A DNA stretch of 64,000 nucleotides from Cupriavidus pauculus (GCF_022179805.1 NZ_BPUO01000007.1:186001-250000), one strand, 5' to 3'; positions 30,299 through 41,632 are shown, numbered from the stretch's first letter. The notes: generated by a model not told the origin, from the letters alone. A program made the numbers and translations.

Positions 30299-31467
30299 GC
30301 ACCGATCTCCTCGGCAATGCGTTCGTAATAGGCGCGCATCAGGTTGTGATAGCGCGGGTCTTCCAGCAGGAAGGCGTCGTGGCCGTGCGGCGCGTCGATC
30401 TCGGCGTACGACACCTGCCGCTTGTTGTCGAGCAGCGCCTTGACGATCTCGCGGCTGCGGTTCGGCGCAAAGCGCCAGTCCGTGCTGAAGCTGACCACCA
30501 GGAATTTCGAGTGCGTCTGCGCCATGGCCCGGGTCAGGTCGCCCTGGAAGGCCAGCGCCGGGTCGAAGTAGTCGAGCGCACGCGTGATCAGCAGGTAGGT
30601 ATTGGCGTCGAAGTACTCGGCGAACTTGTCGCCCTGGTAGCGCAGGTAGCTTTCCACCTGGAACTCGACGTCGAACGAAAAGCGGATGTCCTCGGCCTTC
30701 AGCGTGCGGCCAAATTTCTCGGCCATGTCCTCGTCGGACAGGTACGTGATATGGCCGATCATGCGCGCCACCCGCAGCCCGCGCTTGGGCTTGACGTTGT
30801 GCGCGTAGTAATTGCCGCCGTGGAAGTCGGGGTCAGACAGGATCGCGCTGCGCGCCACCTCGTTGAACGCGATGTTCTGCGCGGACAGCTTGGGCGTGGA
30901 CGCCACCACGATGCAGTGGCGCAGGCGGTCCGGGTACATCAGGCTCCAGGCCAGCGCCTGCATGCCGCCCAGGCTGCCACCCATCACCGCAGCGAACTGC
31001 TCGATGCCGAAATGGTCGGCCACGCGCGCCTGCGCGTTGACCCAGTCTTCCACCGTCACCACCGGAAACAGCGCGCCGTAGGGCGTGCCGGTGGCCGGGT
31101 TGTTGCTCATCGGCCCGGTGGACCCGAAGCACGACCCCAGGTTGTTCACGCCGATGACGAAGAAGCGGTTGGTATCGAGCGGCTTGCCGGGGCCCACCAT
31201 GTTGTCCCACCAGCCAATATCGCGCGGATTGTCGGCGGCGATACCAGCCACGTGGTGCGAGGCGTTAAGGGCGTGGCAGACCAGCACGGCGTTGCTGCGC
31301 GCGGCGTTGAGCGTGCCGTAGGTTTCGACCATCAGGTCGTAGCCGGCGAGCTGGCTGCCATTGCGCAGCTTCAGCGGTTCGGCGAAATGCAGGCACTGGG
31401 GGGTGACGACGCCGACGGAATCGGTCGGCACGTCGAGCACGCCAGCGGGAGGAGCGACATCGGTCAT
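30295..31467 (-). CDS. metX: Homoserine O-acyltransferase (succinyl/acetyltransferase, MetX type)
   Basis: This 390-residue alpha/beta-hydrolase-fold enzyme acylates homoserine at the start of methionine synthesis. The nucleophile is S165 in [10 protein letters not shown]. The oxyanion region [11 protein letters not shown] and the C-terminal HGHDAFL (catalytic His) are present. MetX family members use acetyl- or succinyl-CoA. In Burkholderiaceae with MetW the donor is often succinyl-CoA, but the sequence was not tested for this. The ATG at 31467 lies about 30 nt after an intrinsic terminator located in its own leader, which implies attenuation by the SAM-II-like element. Confidence 0.95.
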   Translation of the reverse strand: MTDVAPPAGVLDVPTDSVGVVTPQCLHFAEPLKLRNGSQLAGYDLMVETYGTLNAARSNAVLVCHALNASHHVAGIAADNPRDIGWWDNMVGPGKPLDTNRFFVIGVNNLGSCFGSTGPMSNNPATGTPYGALFPVVTVEDWVNAQARVADHFGIEQFAAVMGGSLGGMQALAWSLMYPDRLRHCIVVASTPKLSAQNIAFNEVARSAILSDPDFHGGNYYAHNVKPKRGLRVARMIGHITYLSDEDMAEKFGRTLKAEDIRFSFDVEFQVESYLRYQGDKFAEYFDANTYLLITRALDYFDPALAFQGDLTRAMAQTHSKFLVVSFSTDWRFAPNRSREIVKALLDNKRQVSYAEIDAPHGHDAFLLEDPRYHNLMRAYYERIAEEIGA

Positions 31468-31495
31468 GGAGCAGGCCCGCGTCAAATCAGCAGGC

Positions 31496-31540
31496 GAAAA
31501 AAAACCCGACCGGCCAATGCGTTCAGCAGCCAAGTCGGGC
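31496..31540 (-). terminator. Intrinsic terminator inside the metX leader
   Basis: On the minus strand CCCGAC pairs with GTCGGG, enclosing TTGGC/GGCCG, and is followed by eight T residues. It lies between the SAM-II-like aptamer and the metX start codon, so it would abort transcription before metX. This is the arrangement of a riboswitch expression platform. Confidence 0.85.
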
Positions 31541-31600
31541 TTTGCGCGGGAGTCCCGCGTGTCGATGCCGAAATGTGGATGATCCATCCGCGAGGCACCG

Positions 31601-31689
31601 ACCCAACCTCTTTAGCCGCATTTATATTGGCAACCGGAGAGCTTTCTCCCATTGCCGCGCGCCCGCAAGCCAGTCATCAAATCGGCGCG
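31601..31689 (-). ncRNA. SAM-II-like riboswitch upstream of metX (with L3 hairpin insertion)
   Basis: Read on the minus strand: P1 CGCGCC (31689-31684) pairs with GGCGCG (31663-31658). The loop starts GATTTG, as in known SAM-II RNAs, and ends CTTGC (31669-31665). A 28-nt hairpin GGCAATGGGAGA/TCTCCGGTTGCC (31656-31629) is inserted after P1. Then come TATAAATGCG and GCTAAAG (31616-31610). CTTGC with GCTAAAG forms the expected pseudoknot core. The intrinsic terminator downstream supports a regulatory role. The extra hairpin in loop L3 is shared with the metK leader. Confidence 0.82.
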
Positions 31690-31697
31690 ACCCGCAC

Positions 31698-31703
31698 ATT
31701 ATA
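31698..31703 (-). promoter_or_regulatory. -10 element TATAAT of metX
   Basis: A perfect TATAAT on the minus strand lies 8 bp before the first base of riboswitch stem P1, so the RNA would begin with the aptamer. The -35 region is weak. metK shows the same layout. Confidence 0.6.
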
Positions 31704-31749
31704 GTGCAAAGCGCCGGTCGTGCTCGTGCGGCACGCCGGCGCGGGTTCC

Positions 31750-32403
31750 TTACCCCAGCAGCACGCGCAGTTGCGCGTCGATATTGTCGCTCGGCAGCTT
31801 GCGGAAACCGCTCCGCGCGTAGCGATGCCAGTGACCCTGCACGGTGGCCGTGATCAGCGCCACGCGGGCCGGGATATCGGCGTCGGCCGGAAACGCGGCC
31901 TGCGTGACGGCCATCTTCAGGCATTGGCGCATCGACGCCTCGATGCGGTCCATCATCTGGTTGATGCGTTCCTGCAGCCGCTCGTGCTCGCCCACCAGCG
32001 CCTCGCCGGTCAGCACGCGCGTCATGCCGGGGTTCTTCTCGGCAAATGTCAGCAGCATGCGCACGATGGCCTGCAACTGGCGCAGGCCGTGTTCTTCCTG
32101 CGTGGTGATCTGGTTGATCAGGCCGAATACCGTCTGCTCGATAAAGCCGATCAGCCCCTCGAACATCTGCGCCTTGCTGGCGAAATGGCGGTACAGCGCC
32201 GCCTCGGACACCGACAGCTTCGCGGCCAGCGCGGCCGTGGTGATCTTTTCCCCGCGCGGATGCTCGAGCATGCCGGCCAGCGTCTGCAGGATCTGGATGC
32301 GGCGTTCGCCCGGACGCGGGCGCTTGCGTGCCGGGGTCTCAGGCTCGATGGCCGATTGGGCTGGCATGAATGCCTCTGCCTCGCGAGCGATGGTTTGCGT
32401 CAT
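31750..32403 (-). CDS. slmA: Nucleoid occlusion factor SlmA (TetR family)
   Basis: The 217-residue protein has the TetR-type HTH ITTAALAAKLSVSEAALYRHFASKAQMFEGLIGFIE (about residues 54-88), which is the SlmA signature. SlmA binds specific chromosomal sites and blocks FtsZ assembly over the nucleoid. The first 35 residues are proline/arginine-rich and probably flexible. The start overlaps the upstream HAD gene by 4 bp. The neighbours argB and HAD phosphatase are the usual partners of slmA in Burkholderiaceae, and this supports the call over an ordinary TetR regulator. Confidence 0.9.
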   Translation of the reverse strand: MTQTIAREAEAFMPAQSAIEPETPARKRPRPGERRIQILQTLAGMLEHPRGEKITTAALAAKLSVSEAALYRHFASKAQMFEGLIGFIEQTVFGLINQITTQEEHGLRQLQAIVRMLLTFAEKNPGMTRVLTGEALVGEHERLQERINQMMDRIEASMRQCLKMAVTQAAFPADADIPARVALITATVQGHWHRYARSGFRKLPSDNIDAQLRVLLG

Positions 32404-33416
32404 GACCCGATTCTCCGCTTTTGTCTTAGGAGTTGATGCATCAATTGTACTTTTATGTCCACATATCCCGGTCGATTCACCACGCGCGCACGCATTCTGC
32501 GCCCCTGATCGGGCTGCATCTGTGGCGCCGTTGCCGCAGTTGTCCTATCAACCGAGGGATCCTGGTTCTCCGCGGCCACCATCGTCACCGACCGTTCCTG
32601 GGTGGCGTGGCTGGCGTGCTGCCGGTCTTCGGCGGCCAGCGTGGACCGAGTGGCGGCATCGCGCGCCGCCCCGTCCGGGGCCGGTACCACGTGCGGGCGC
32701 GACGGCGCCAGCGTCCGCAGGAAACCGGTCACCCACGCGGTGCGGATGCCCGTGCCCGCATAGTGCTTGAGGTGCGAAACCGTATCCTCCACCAGCACCA
32801 CGCGGTGCGCCGCCACGCCAGTCTGCGCCAGCAGGCGGCGCAGCATGCGCCGATCGGGCTTCGGGCGCAAATGGCCGTGCACCCACATGTCCTCGATGGC
32901 CACCACGCGCTCGAAGCACCGGTCGATGCCGGCCACCGCCATCACCGCGTGCGCGTAGTCGCGCGGCGCGTTGGTGACCAGGATCTTGCGGCCGGGCAGC
33001 CGGCGCAGCGCCGCCGCCAGGCCACGGCGCACGCGCACCATGTCGGCCAGTTCGGGAAAATCGTGCGCCGCGCGCAGGAAGTCTGCCGCGTCCACGCCGT
33101 GATGCCGGATCATGCCCAGCAGCGTGGCGCCATAGCGTTGCCAGTAGTCCACGCGCACCCGGCTGGCCGTGGCCTCGTCGCAGCCCAGCACGCGCGCCAC
33201 ATAGGCGGTCATCGACCGGTTGATGGCCGGAAAGATCGCGTGCGAGGCGTCGTGCAGCGTGTTGTCCAGATCGAACAGCCACAGCGTCTGGCCCGAGGCA
33301 TCGCCCACCGCGCCGCGCAGCAGGTGCCGGCGCGGACGGTGGATGGCACCGGGCGCGGACGAAAGGCGGCGTGCGCGATCCCTGCCGCGACGCTGGGTGG
33401 GCTGTCTGATAAACAC
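32400..33416 (-). CDS. HAD-family pyrimidine 5'-nucleotidase-like hydrolase
   Basis: The frame encodes 338 residues. The catalytic motif DLDNT is in WLFDLDNTLHDASHAIFP, motif II is KILVTNAP and motif IV is VLVEDT. This pattern, with a helical cap, belongs to pyrimidine 5'-nucleotidases of the HAD subfamily IA. The C-terminal 100 residues are low-complexity (proline, arginine, threonine) and do not look conserved. The start is uncertain: the GTG at 33416 is the first in frame, and the conserved core begins about 45 residues later. The 3' end overlaps slmA by 4 bp. Confidence 0.84.
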   Translation of the reverse strand: MFIRQPTQRRGRDRARRLSSAPGAIHRPRRHLLRGAVGDASGQTLWLFDLDNTLHDASHAIFPAINRSMTAYVARVLGCDEATASRVRVDYWQRYGATLLGMIRHHGVDAADFLRAAHDFPELADMVRVRRGLAAALRRLPGRKILVTNAPRDYAHAVMAVAGIDRCFERVVAIEDMWVHGHLRPKPDRRMLRRLLAQTGVAAHRVVLVEDTVSHLKHYAGTGIRTAWVTGFLRTLAPSRPHVVPAPDGAARDAATRSTLAAEDRQHASHATQERSVTMVAAENQDPSVDRTTAATAPQMQPDQGRRMRARVVNRPGYVDIKVQLMHQLLRQKRRIGS

Positions 33417-33448
33417 GCGTGGATTGTGAACCTGAATGGGGAAGAAGA

Positions 33449-33479
33449 CCGGGAACCCGCGAAAACGGGCGGGTTCCCT
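33449..33479 (-). terminator. Hairpin after argB (terminator-like)
   Basis: GGGAACCCGC pairs with GCGGGTTCCC around a 7-8 base loop, 12 bp after the argB stop codon. Only a short T-containing stretch follows, so termination may be partial and allow read-through into the HAD gene. Confidence 0.6.
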
Positions 33480-33490
33480 GGATGGCGCGC

Positions 33491-35791
<2,301 letters not shown>

Positions 35792-35815
35792 GCGGGGCTG
35801 CGCGAGTCCTTAGTC

Positions 35816-36319
35816 TTAGTGCTTGTGGTCCATGTTGTGCCCGGCGTGCCCGCCGGACGCGGCGGCGGACGCCGTCACATCGCGCACCTGGGCCTTGACG
35901 GTCTGCTCCGTCACCTTGCCGTTCTGCTCGAACTTCAGCGTCAGCGGCACGGTATCGCCAGCCTTGAGCTGCTGCTTCAGGCCCATCAGCATCACGTGGT
36001 AGCCGCCCGGCTTCAGTTGCACGTCCTGCATCTTCGGCAGGTCCAGCGACGGAATCTGGCGCATGCGCATCACGTCGTTGTCCATCTTCATCTCGTGAAT
36101 CTCGGCCGTGGCCACCGGCGACGACACGCCGACCAGCTTGGCGGCCTCGTGCGCATGGATCGTCATGAACGCGCCGGAAGCGGTCTGCGCCGGCACCGTG
36201 CCGCGCACCCAGGCGTCACTGACGTCGACCTGCGCCATGGCGTTGGCGCTGGCCAGCAGCCCGGCCAGGCCAAGGGTGACGATGGAAGCGGCGCGTGCCG
36301 CACGGACTTTGGCTTGCAT
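35816..36319 (-). CDS. Periplasmic copper chaperone PCu(A)C
   Basis: The 167-residue protein has a signal peptide (about 1-29, cleavage after AMA-Q) and the PCuAC fold. The copper site is the H(M)X10M...HxM type: HEMKM near residue 75, then MRMRQ, and HVMLMGL later. It delivers Cu(I) to cytochrome oxidase CuA sites. The tail GGHAGHNMDHKH adds further ligands. The ATG at 36319 is preferred because GGAG lies 9 bp upstream. It converges with the LysR gene, and the redox two-component system starts just beyond it. Confidence 0.9.
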   Translation of the reverse strand: MQAKVRAARAASIVTLGLAGLLASANAMAQVDVSDAWVRGTVPAQTASGAFMTIHAHEAAKLVGVSSPVATAEIHEMKMDNDVMRMRQIPSLDLPKMQDVQLKPGGYHVMLMGLKQQLKAGDTVPLTLKFEQNGKVTEQTVKAQVRDVTASAAASGGHAGHNMDHKH

Positions 36320-36529
36320 TGGGAACATCTCCACGAATTGGCTCACGAGTGGGCCCGACAGGGGCTATAGCAAATAGCAGGGCGCCAATTAAACCATGGC
36401 GCGGACCATGGCGCGCGACGCTGCCCGGCCGCCATGTGGGCCGATAGTCTGGCAGGGCCCTGCACGGCCCAGAATGCGGCACGGTGTCGCACGCCGGGCA
36501 CCCCGCCCAAGCATTGCTACACTGCCGCC

Positions 36530-37903
36530 ATGCATGCATCCCTAGACCTGACTCCCAGCCCGCTGCCGGCCATCTTCGGCATGCCGGCGCAACGCCACAG
36601 CCTGGTCAGCCTGCGCCGCCTTTGCTGGCTGCGCTGGGCACTGCTGGCCGGCCAGGCCATGCTGCTGGTGTCATGCGAATCGGCCGCCGGCATCATGCTG
36701 CCGTACAAACCGCTGCTGCTGCTGTTCTCGATCCAGGCCGCATTCAACCTGTACACGGTGGCGCGGCTGCGCTGGCATGCCCTGCGCGCGACGATGCCCG
36801 GCGACGGCGAGCTGATGGTGCAGATGATGGTGGACCTCACCGCGCTGTCGGCCATCCTGTTCTACACAGGCGGGGCCACCAATCCGTTCGTGTCGTTCTA
36901 CCTGCCGGGCCTGGCGATTGCCGCGGCCATCCTGCCGTGGCGGCTGGTTGGGGTGCTGGCCGTGTACGCGCTGTCCTGCTATTCGCTGCTGCTGCTCGAA
37001 TACGTGCCGCTGCACCTGCACAACCCCGACAACGCGGTGAACTATCACCTGGCCGGGATGTGGCTCAATTTCGTGGCCAGCGCGGTGATGATCGCGTTCT
37101 TCGTGGCGCGGCTGTCCAATGTGCTGCGCCAGCGCGATGCCCAGCTCAACCAGGCCCGCGAACTGCTGCTGCGCGAGGCCCGCGCCGAAGCGCTCAACGA
37201 CCAGGCCGCCGCGGTGGCGCACGAAATCGGCACGCCGCTGGCCACGTTGGCCGTGATCGCCGGCGAACTGCGCGCCGATGCCGAGGACGCGCGGCGCGGC
37301 AATACCACCGTGGCCGGCTACCTGCCCGACCTGCGCACGATGGAACAGCAGCTCGAACTTTGCCGCTCGATCCTGGCGCGTCTGCGCGAGGACCACCAGA
37401 CGTTGGCCCCGCAGCGCATCGACGCCTGGATCGCACCGTTCGTCGAACGCTGGCAGTTGCGCCATCCGCAGGCCAGCCTGCAGGCGCAGGTGTCGCCCGA
37501 TGCGGGCGCGCAGCCCGTGGATACGGCACGCGTGAGCCAGATCCTGACCATCGTGCTGGACAACGCCGCGCGCAGCCAGCAGACCGACGCCGGCAACCCC
37601 GACCTGGCCCCGCCGCTGTCCCTGACGGTGTCGCGTGAAGGCGAGGCACTGGTCTGGCGTGTGACCGATCACGGCGGCGGCATCGCGCCCGCCCTGCGCG
37701 CGCAGTTGGGCGAAGCGCCTGTCGCCAGCAGCCACGGCGGCCAGGGCATCGGGCTGTATCTGGCGCAAAGCGCGGCGCGCCAACTGGGGGGCGGGCTGGC
37801 ATGGCTCGACAACCCCGCCGGCGGCACGGTGACCGAACTGCGCCTGCCCCTGGCCGGAACGGCCGGCTACCTCAATATCGCTCCCTCCGGATTTCAACCG
37901 TAA
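36530..37903 (+). CDS. RegB/PrrB-type redox-sensing histidine kinase
   Basis: This 457-residue membrane kinase has about six hydrophobic segments in residues 30-195. The motif GGATNPF (114-120) is the RegB quinone-binding signature. The H-box is HEIGTPLATLAVIAGEL with H231, and the ATPase domain has DNAARS and DHGGGIAPAL / GGQGIGLYLAQ. RegB systems adjust respiration and carbon metabolism to redox state. The stop codon overlaps the regulator start by one base (TAATG). No redox-active cysteine motif was recognised near the H-box, so the oxidative switch may differ. The neighbours are copper genes. Confidence 0.9.
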   Translation: MHASLDLTPSPLPAIFGMPAQRHSLVSLRRLCWLRWALLAGQAMLLVSCESAAGIMLPYKPLLLLFSIQAAFNLYTVARLRWHALRATMPGDGELMVQMMVDLTALSAILFYTGGATNPFVSFYLPGLAIAAAILPWRLVGVLAVYALSCYSLLLLEYVPLHLHNPDNAVNYHLAGMWLNFVASAVMIAFFVARLSNVLRQRDAQLNQARELLLREARAEALNDQAAAVAHEIGTPLATLAVIAGELRADAEDARRGNTTVAGYLPDLRTMEQQLELCRSILARLREDHQTLAPQRIDAWIAPFVERWQLRHPQASLQAQVSPDAGAQPVDTARVSQILTIVLDNAARSQQTDAGNPDLAPPLSLTVSREGEALVWRVTDHGGGIAPALRAQLGEAPVASSHGGQGIGLYLAQSAARQLGGGLAWLDNPAGGTVTELRLPLAGTAGYLNIAPSGFQP

Positions 37904-38511
37904 TGACCGACCTTTCCGCCGATCCGCGCGTGGCCGCGGCCGATGCCACGCCCTTTCTGGTGATCGATGACGACGAGGTGTTTTCCGGCACGCTGGCCCG
38001 CGCGCTGACGCGCCGGGGCTATGCCGTGCAGGTGGCCCACAACGGCGCCAGTGCGCTGTCGCTGGCGGCCAAGACGCCGTTTGCCTATGTCACGCTGGAC
38101 CTGCATCTGGGCCCGCCACCCGAGACCAGCGGCACCGCCGCGGCCGAATCGGGGCTGCATCTGGTGGCGCCGCTGCGTCAGGCATTGCCCGATGCGCGGA
38201 TCCTGGTGCTGACCGGCTACGCGAGTATCGCCACGGCAGTGGCGGCGGTGAAGCAGGGTGCGGACGAATACCTGGCCAAGCCGGCCAACGTCGATTCGAT
38301 CCTGACCGCGCTGATGGCGGGGGTTTCGGAAGAGGCTGCCGAAGCCGCGCTGGAGGAGCCGATGCCGCTATCGGTGGCCCGGCTCGAGTGGGAGCACATC
38401 CAGCGGGTGCTTACGGAACACGGTGGCAATATTTCGGCCACGGCGCGCGCGCTGAACATGCATCGGCGCACGTTGCAGCGCAAGCTGGGCAAGCGCCCGG
38501 TGTCGCGCTGA
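37903..38511 (+). CDS. RegA/PrrA-type response regulator
   Basis: The 202-residue protein has a receiver domain (about 16-140) with acidic pocket D22-D24, phospho-acceptor D66, T104 and K126, and a Fis-type HTH (about 160-200) ending in the HRRTLQRKLGKRP helix typical of RegA/ActR. Unlike usual RegA proteins there is an insertion of about 12 residues (GPPPETSGTAAAES) right after D66, in the beta3-alpha3 loop. The gene is translationally coupled to the kinase gene. The target genes are unknown. Confidence 0.9.
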   Translation: MTDLSADPRVAAADATPFLVIDDDEVFSGTLARALTRRGYAVQVAHNGASALSLAAKTPFAYVTLDLHLGPPPETSGTAAAESGLHLVAPLRQALPDARILVLTGYASIATAVAAVKQGADEYLAKPANVDSILTALMAGVSEEAAEAALEEPMPLSVARLEWEHIQRVLTEHGGNISATARALNMHRRTLQRKLGKRPVSR

Positions 38512-38525
38512 CTGGCAGGGAAGGC

Positions 38526-38861
38526 TCAGAGGCGAAGCTGGACGTAGTCCCAGCCGAGGTCGTCGTCGCCAACGTCCGCTACGCCCGAGGCATCGGCCAT
38601 GCGCACGGCGTCGGTGGCGTGGCGATCGGCCAGCGTCACCAGCGCGCCCGACGCCATCGCGGTAGCGGCCACGACGGCACGGCGCTCGGTCTGGTCCGCC
38701 TTGGCGACAGCAGGCACTGCGGCGGCATGGGCATTCGTCACCACGTCGGGACGGATGCAGAGAAATACGGTGGCGGCGGTAATGGCGCCCACCACGGCGG
38801 CGGTGGCCATGGCCACCCGGCGCTTGCGCACCCGGTTGCTCTTGAAGAAGGTTGTACGCAC
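38526..38861 (-). CDS. Small membrane-anchored hypothetical protein
   Basis: This 111-residue product is a likely real gene: GGGAG lies 9 bp before the GTG at 38861 and codon use matches the neighbours. A basic N-terminus (RTTFFKSNRVRKRR) precedes one hydrophobic helix (about 20-37), giving a signal anchor, followed by an alanine-rich, acidic-ended tail (GDDDLGWDYVQ). I do not recognise a family. It converges with the RegA-type gene. Confidence 0.62.
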   Translation of the reverse strand: MRTTFFKSNRVRKRRVAMATAAVVGAITAATVFLCIRPDVVTNAHAAAVPAVAKADQTERRAVVAATAMASGALVTLADRHATDAVRMADASGVADVGDDDLGWDYVQLRL

Positions 38862-39145
38862 GGCTGAGACTCCCGGTAGGTGTTTGTGCAGGATGCGGTG
38901 GCTCCCGCATCGGTCCATTCGACCAACAAGGTGCGCAAGGGTCTCATTTCCCCCGGGGGCGGCGCCAGTGTGCTTACCAATGCTTACCAGGCTTACGGGT
39001 GTGACATCGGAGGCCTGGCATTTGAAACACCCATGACGCACTGGCGCCGGACGCGCGCCGCTGCGGCACCACGTCGCACCTCGACGCCGGGGGCGCAAAG
39101 TTAGACTGGCGCACTTCCCTACCCGCCAATCTGCCCATCCGCGTC

Positions 39146-39679
39146 ATGATCTCGCGCTTCCTCGTCGCCGCCTTGCTGGCCGCCACCACCTCCCTGGCCT
39201 CTGCCCATATCGTCTTCGAACAGAAACAGGCGCCTGCCGGCAGCTACTTCAAGGGCGTGCTGATGGTGGGCCATGGCTGCAACGGCAGCGCCACCAAATC
39301 GGTCACTGTGACGATTCCCGACGCCGTGCAGGGTGCCCATCCGCAGCCCAAGCCCGGCTGGAAGCTCGACGTGCAGCGCGCGAAGCTGGCAAAGCCGTAC
39401 ACCTCGCACGGCAAGACCGTGGAGGACGATGTGCGCACGATCCGCTGGTACGGCAATACGCTGGCCGACCAACATTTCGATGAATTCCGCCTGCTGATGA
39501 AGCTGCCCGAGCAGGGCGGCAAGCTGTACTTCCCTGTGGTGCAGGAGTGCGAGGACGGCAAGTCGGAATGGACACAGATTCCGGCCGAAGGCCAGAACCC
39601 GCGCGAACTGAAGTCGCCGGCGCCAGCCATCGACGTCATCGCGCCTGCCGGCGATGCCCACGCGGGTCACGTCCACTGA
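39146..39679 (+). CDS. YcnI-like DUF1775 exported protein
   Basis: The 177-residue protein has a signal peptide (1-20, ending SLASA-HI) that leaves a histidine at the mature N-terminus, as in YcnI. The mature domain is immunoglobulin-like. The first histidine, together with later residues such as W (RTIRWYGN), forms the copper site in characterised relatives. The C-terminus AGDAHAGHVH adds histidines. It lies near PCuAC and may take part in copper handling. Confidence 0.86.
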   Translation: MISRFLVAALLAATTSLASAHIVFEQKQAPAGSYFKGVLMVGHGCNGSATKSVTVTIPDAVQGAHPQPKPGWKLDVQRAKLAKPYTSHGKTVEDDVRTIRWYGNTLADQHFDEFRLLMKLPEQGGKLYFPVVQECEDGKSEWTQIPAEGQNPRELKSPAPAIDVIAPAGDAHAGHVH

Positions 39680-39696
39680 GCAGGCAGCCAGAACGA

Positions 39697-39730
39697 AAAA
39701 AGGCCGGACGATCGTCCGGCCTTTTTTTAT
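39697..39730. terminator. Bidirectional terminator between ycnI-like gene and hslU
   Basis: AAGGCCGGACGATCGTCCGG and its complement form a 10-bp stem, flanked by poly-A and seven T, so it serves both convergent transcripts. Confidence 0.9.
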
Positions 39731-39746
39731 CGCGACTTCCGCAGTC

Positions 39747-41078
39747 TTACAGCACGTAGCGCGACAGGTCCTCGTTGCCAGCCAGGTCTGCCAGGCGCTG
39801 GTCGACGTAGGCGGCATCGATCGTCACGGTTTCGCCCGACGACTTGGTGGCATGGAACGACAGGTCTTCGAGCAGCCGCTCCATCACCGTGTACAGGCGA
39901 CGGGCACCGATGTTCTCGACCTTCTCGTTCACCGAGAACGCGATCTCGGCCAGGCGGCGGATGCCGTCCGGCGCGAACTGCAGCTCCACTTCCTCGGTCT
40001 TCAGCAGCGCCTGGTACTGCTTGGTCAGGCTGGCGTCCGTCTGCGTGAGGATGGCCTCGAAGTCCTGCACCGACAGCGACTCCAGCTCAACACGGATCGG
40101 GAACCGGCCCTGCAGCTCGGGAATCAGGTCGCTCGGCTTGGACAGGTGGAACGCGCCCGATGCGATGAACAGGATGTGGTCGGTCTTGATCATCCCGTAC
40201 TTCGTATTGACGGTAGTGCCTTCCACCAACGGCAGCAGGTCGCGCTGCACGCCCTGGCGCGACACCTCGCCACCGCCCACGTCGCTGCGGCTAGCGATCT
40301 TGTCGATCTCGTCCAGGAACACGATGCCGTTCTGCTCCACGTTGGCAATCGCCTTGTGCTTGAGCTCTTCCTCGTTCAGCAGCTTGGCGGCCTCTTCGTC
40401 GATCAGCAGCTTGAAGGCTTCCTTCACCTTCATCTTGCGGCGCGCCTTCTTGCCCTGGCCCAGACCCGCGAACATGGTGCGGATCTGCTCGGTCATGTCT
40501 TCCATGCCCGGCGGGCCCATGATGTCCATGCTCGGCATGCCGGCGGCCACTTCGAGTTCGATGTCCTTGTCATCGAGCGAACCCTCGCGCAGCTTCTTGC
40601 GGAATACCTGGCGCGTGTTCGAGTCCTTGTCTTCCTGCTGCTGGAACCCGATGTCGCGCGGCGGCGGCAGCAGTACGTCGAGCAGGCGATCCTCGGCGGC
40701 GTCCTCTGCCTTGGTGCGCACCTTCTTCATTTCCGATTCGCGCGTCTGCTTGACGGCCATCTCGGCCAGGTCGCGCACGATCGTGTCCACGTCGCGGCCC
40801 ACGTAGCCCACTTCCGTGAACTTGGTGGCCTCGATCTTGATGAACGGCGCATCGGCCAGCTTGGCCAGGCGGCGCGCGATCTCGGTCTTGCCCACGCCCG
40901 TGGGTCCGATCATCAGGATGTTCTTCGGCGTGATTTCCTGGCGCAGGGGCTCGGCCACCTGCTGGCGGCGCCAGCGGTTGCGCAGCGCCACGGCAACGGC
41001 TTTCTTGGCCTTGTTCTGGCCGATGATGTGCTTGTCGAGTTCGGAAACGATTTCCGACGGGGTCATGGTTTGCGACAT
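39747..41078 (-). CDS. hslU: ATP-dependent protease ATPase subunit HslU
   Basis: HslU is the AAA+ unfoldase of the HslUV protease. The 443-residue protein has Walker [23 protein letters not shown] starting near residue 56 and Walker [13 protein letters not shown]. The I-domain (about 110-240) is present, and the tail [19 protein letters not shown] fits into HslV. It lies 17 bp after hslV and shares its transcript. Confidence 0.97.
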   Translation of the reverse strand: MSQTMTPSEIVSELDKHIIGQNKAKKAVAVALRNRWRRQQVAEPLRQEITPKNILMIGPTGVGKTEIARRLAKLADAPFIKIEATKFTEVGYVGRDVDTIVRDLAEMAVKQTRESEMKKVRTKAEDAAEDRLLDVLLPPPRDIGFQQQEDKDSNTRQVFRKKLREGSLDDKDIELEVAAGMPSMDIMGPPGMEDMTEQIRTMFAGLGQGKKARRKMKVKEAFKLLIDEEAAKLLNEEELKHKAIANVEQNGIVFLDEIDKIASRSDVGGGEVSRQGVQRDLLPLVEGTTVNTKYGMIKTDHILFIASGAFHLSKPSDLIPELQGRFPIRVELESLSVQDFEAILTQTDASLTKQYQALLKTEEVELQFAPDGIRRLAEIAFSVNEKVENIGARRLYTVMERLLEDLSFHATKSSGETVTIDAAYVDQRLADLAGNEDLSRYVL

Positions 41079-41095
41079 GGGAATCCGTTGGCGCG

Positions 41096-41632
41096 TCAGT
41101 CGAGGGTTTCGATGACGAAGTTGGTGTTCGTATAGATGCAGAGCTCGCCGGCAATGGTCAGGGCCTTCTCGACCACGTCGCGCGGTGCCAGTTCAGTGTT
41201 CTCGATCAGCGCCTTGGCCGCCGATTGCGCGTACGCGCCGCCCGAGCCGATGGCCGCGATGCCGCCCTCGGGGTCCAGCACGTCGCCGTTGCCGGTGATT
41301 ACCAGCGTGGTGTCTTTGTCAGCCGTGATCAGCATGGCTTCCAGGCGGCGCAGCGCGCGGTCCGAGCGCCAGTCCTTGGCCAAGTCCACGGCGGCACGGG
41401 TCAGGTTGCCCTGGTATTTCTCGAGCTTGGCCTCGAAGCGGTCGAGCAGCGAAAACGCGTCGGCCGTGCTGCCGGCAAACCCCACCAGCACCTTGCCGTT
41501 GTAGATGCGCCGGACCTTGCGGGCCGTCCCCTTCATCACGATATTTCCGAGCGTGACCTGGCCGTCACCGCCCAGCGCGACCTGATTGCCGCGGCGGACG
41601 CTGACGATGGTGGTGCCGTGATACTGTTCCAT
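41096..41632 (-). CDS. hslV: ATP-dependent protease subunit HslV
   Basis: HslV is the threonine protease of the HslUV complex. The 178-residue protein begins [14 protein letters not shown]. The active threonine would be T7 after removal of a short six-residue propeptide, whereas E. coli HslV has its Thr at position 2. GDGQVTLGN and [14 protein letters not shown] are typical. The hslV-hslU order and the 17-bp gap indicate one operon. Confidence 0.96.
   Translation of the reverse strand: MEQYHGTTIVSVRRGNQVALGGDGQVTLGNIVMKGTARKVRRIYNGKVLVGFAGSTADAFSLLDRFEAKLEKYQGNLTRAAVDLAKDWRSDRALRRLEAMLITADKDTTLVITGNGDVLDPEGGIAAIGSGGAYAQSAAKALIENTELAPRDVVEKALTIAGELCIYTNTNFVIETLD

Noticed and set aside
31750..32403. 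Ordinary TetR-family drug-resistance regulator
   Set aside because: The HTH sequence and the neighbours argB and HAD phosphatase point to SlmA.
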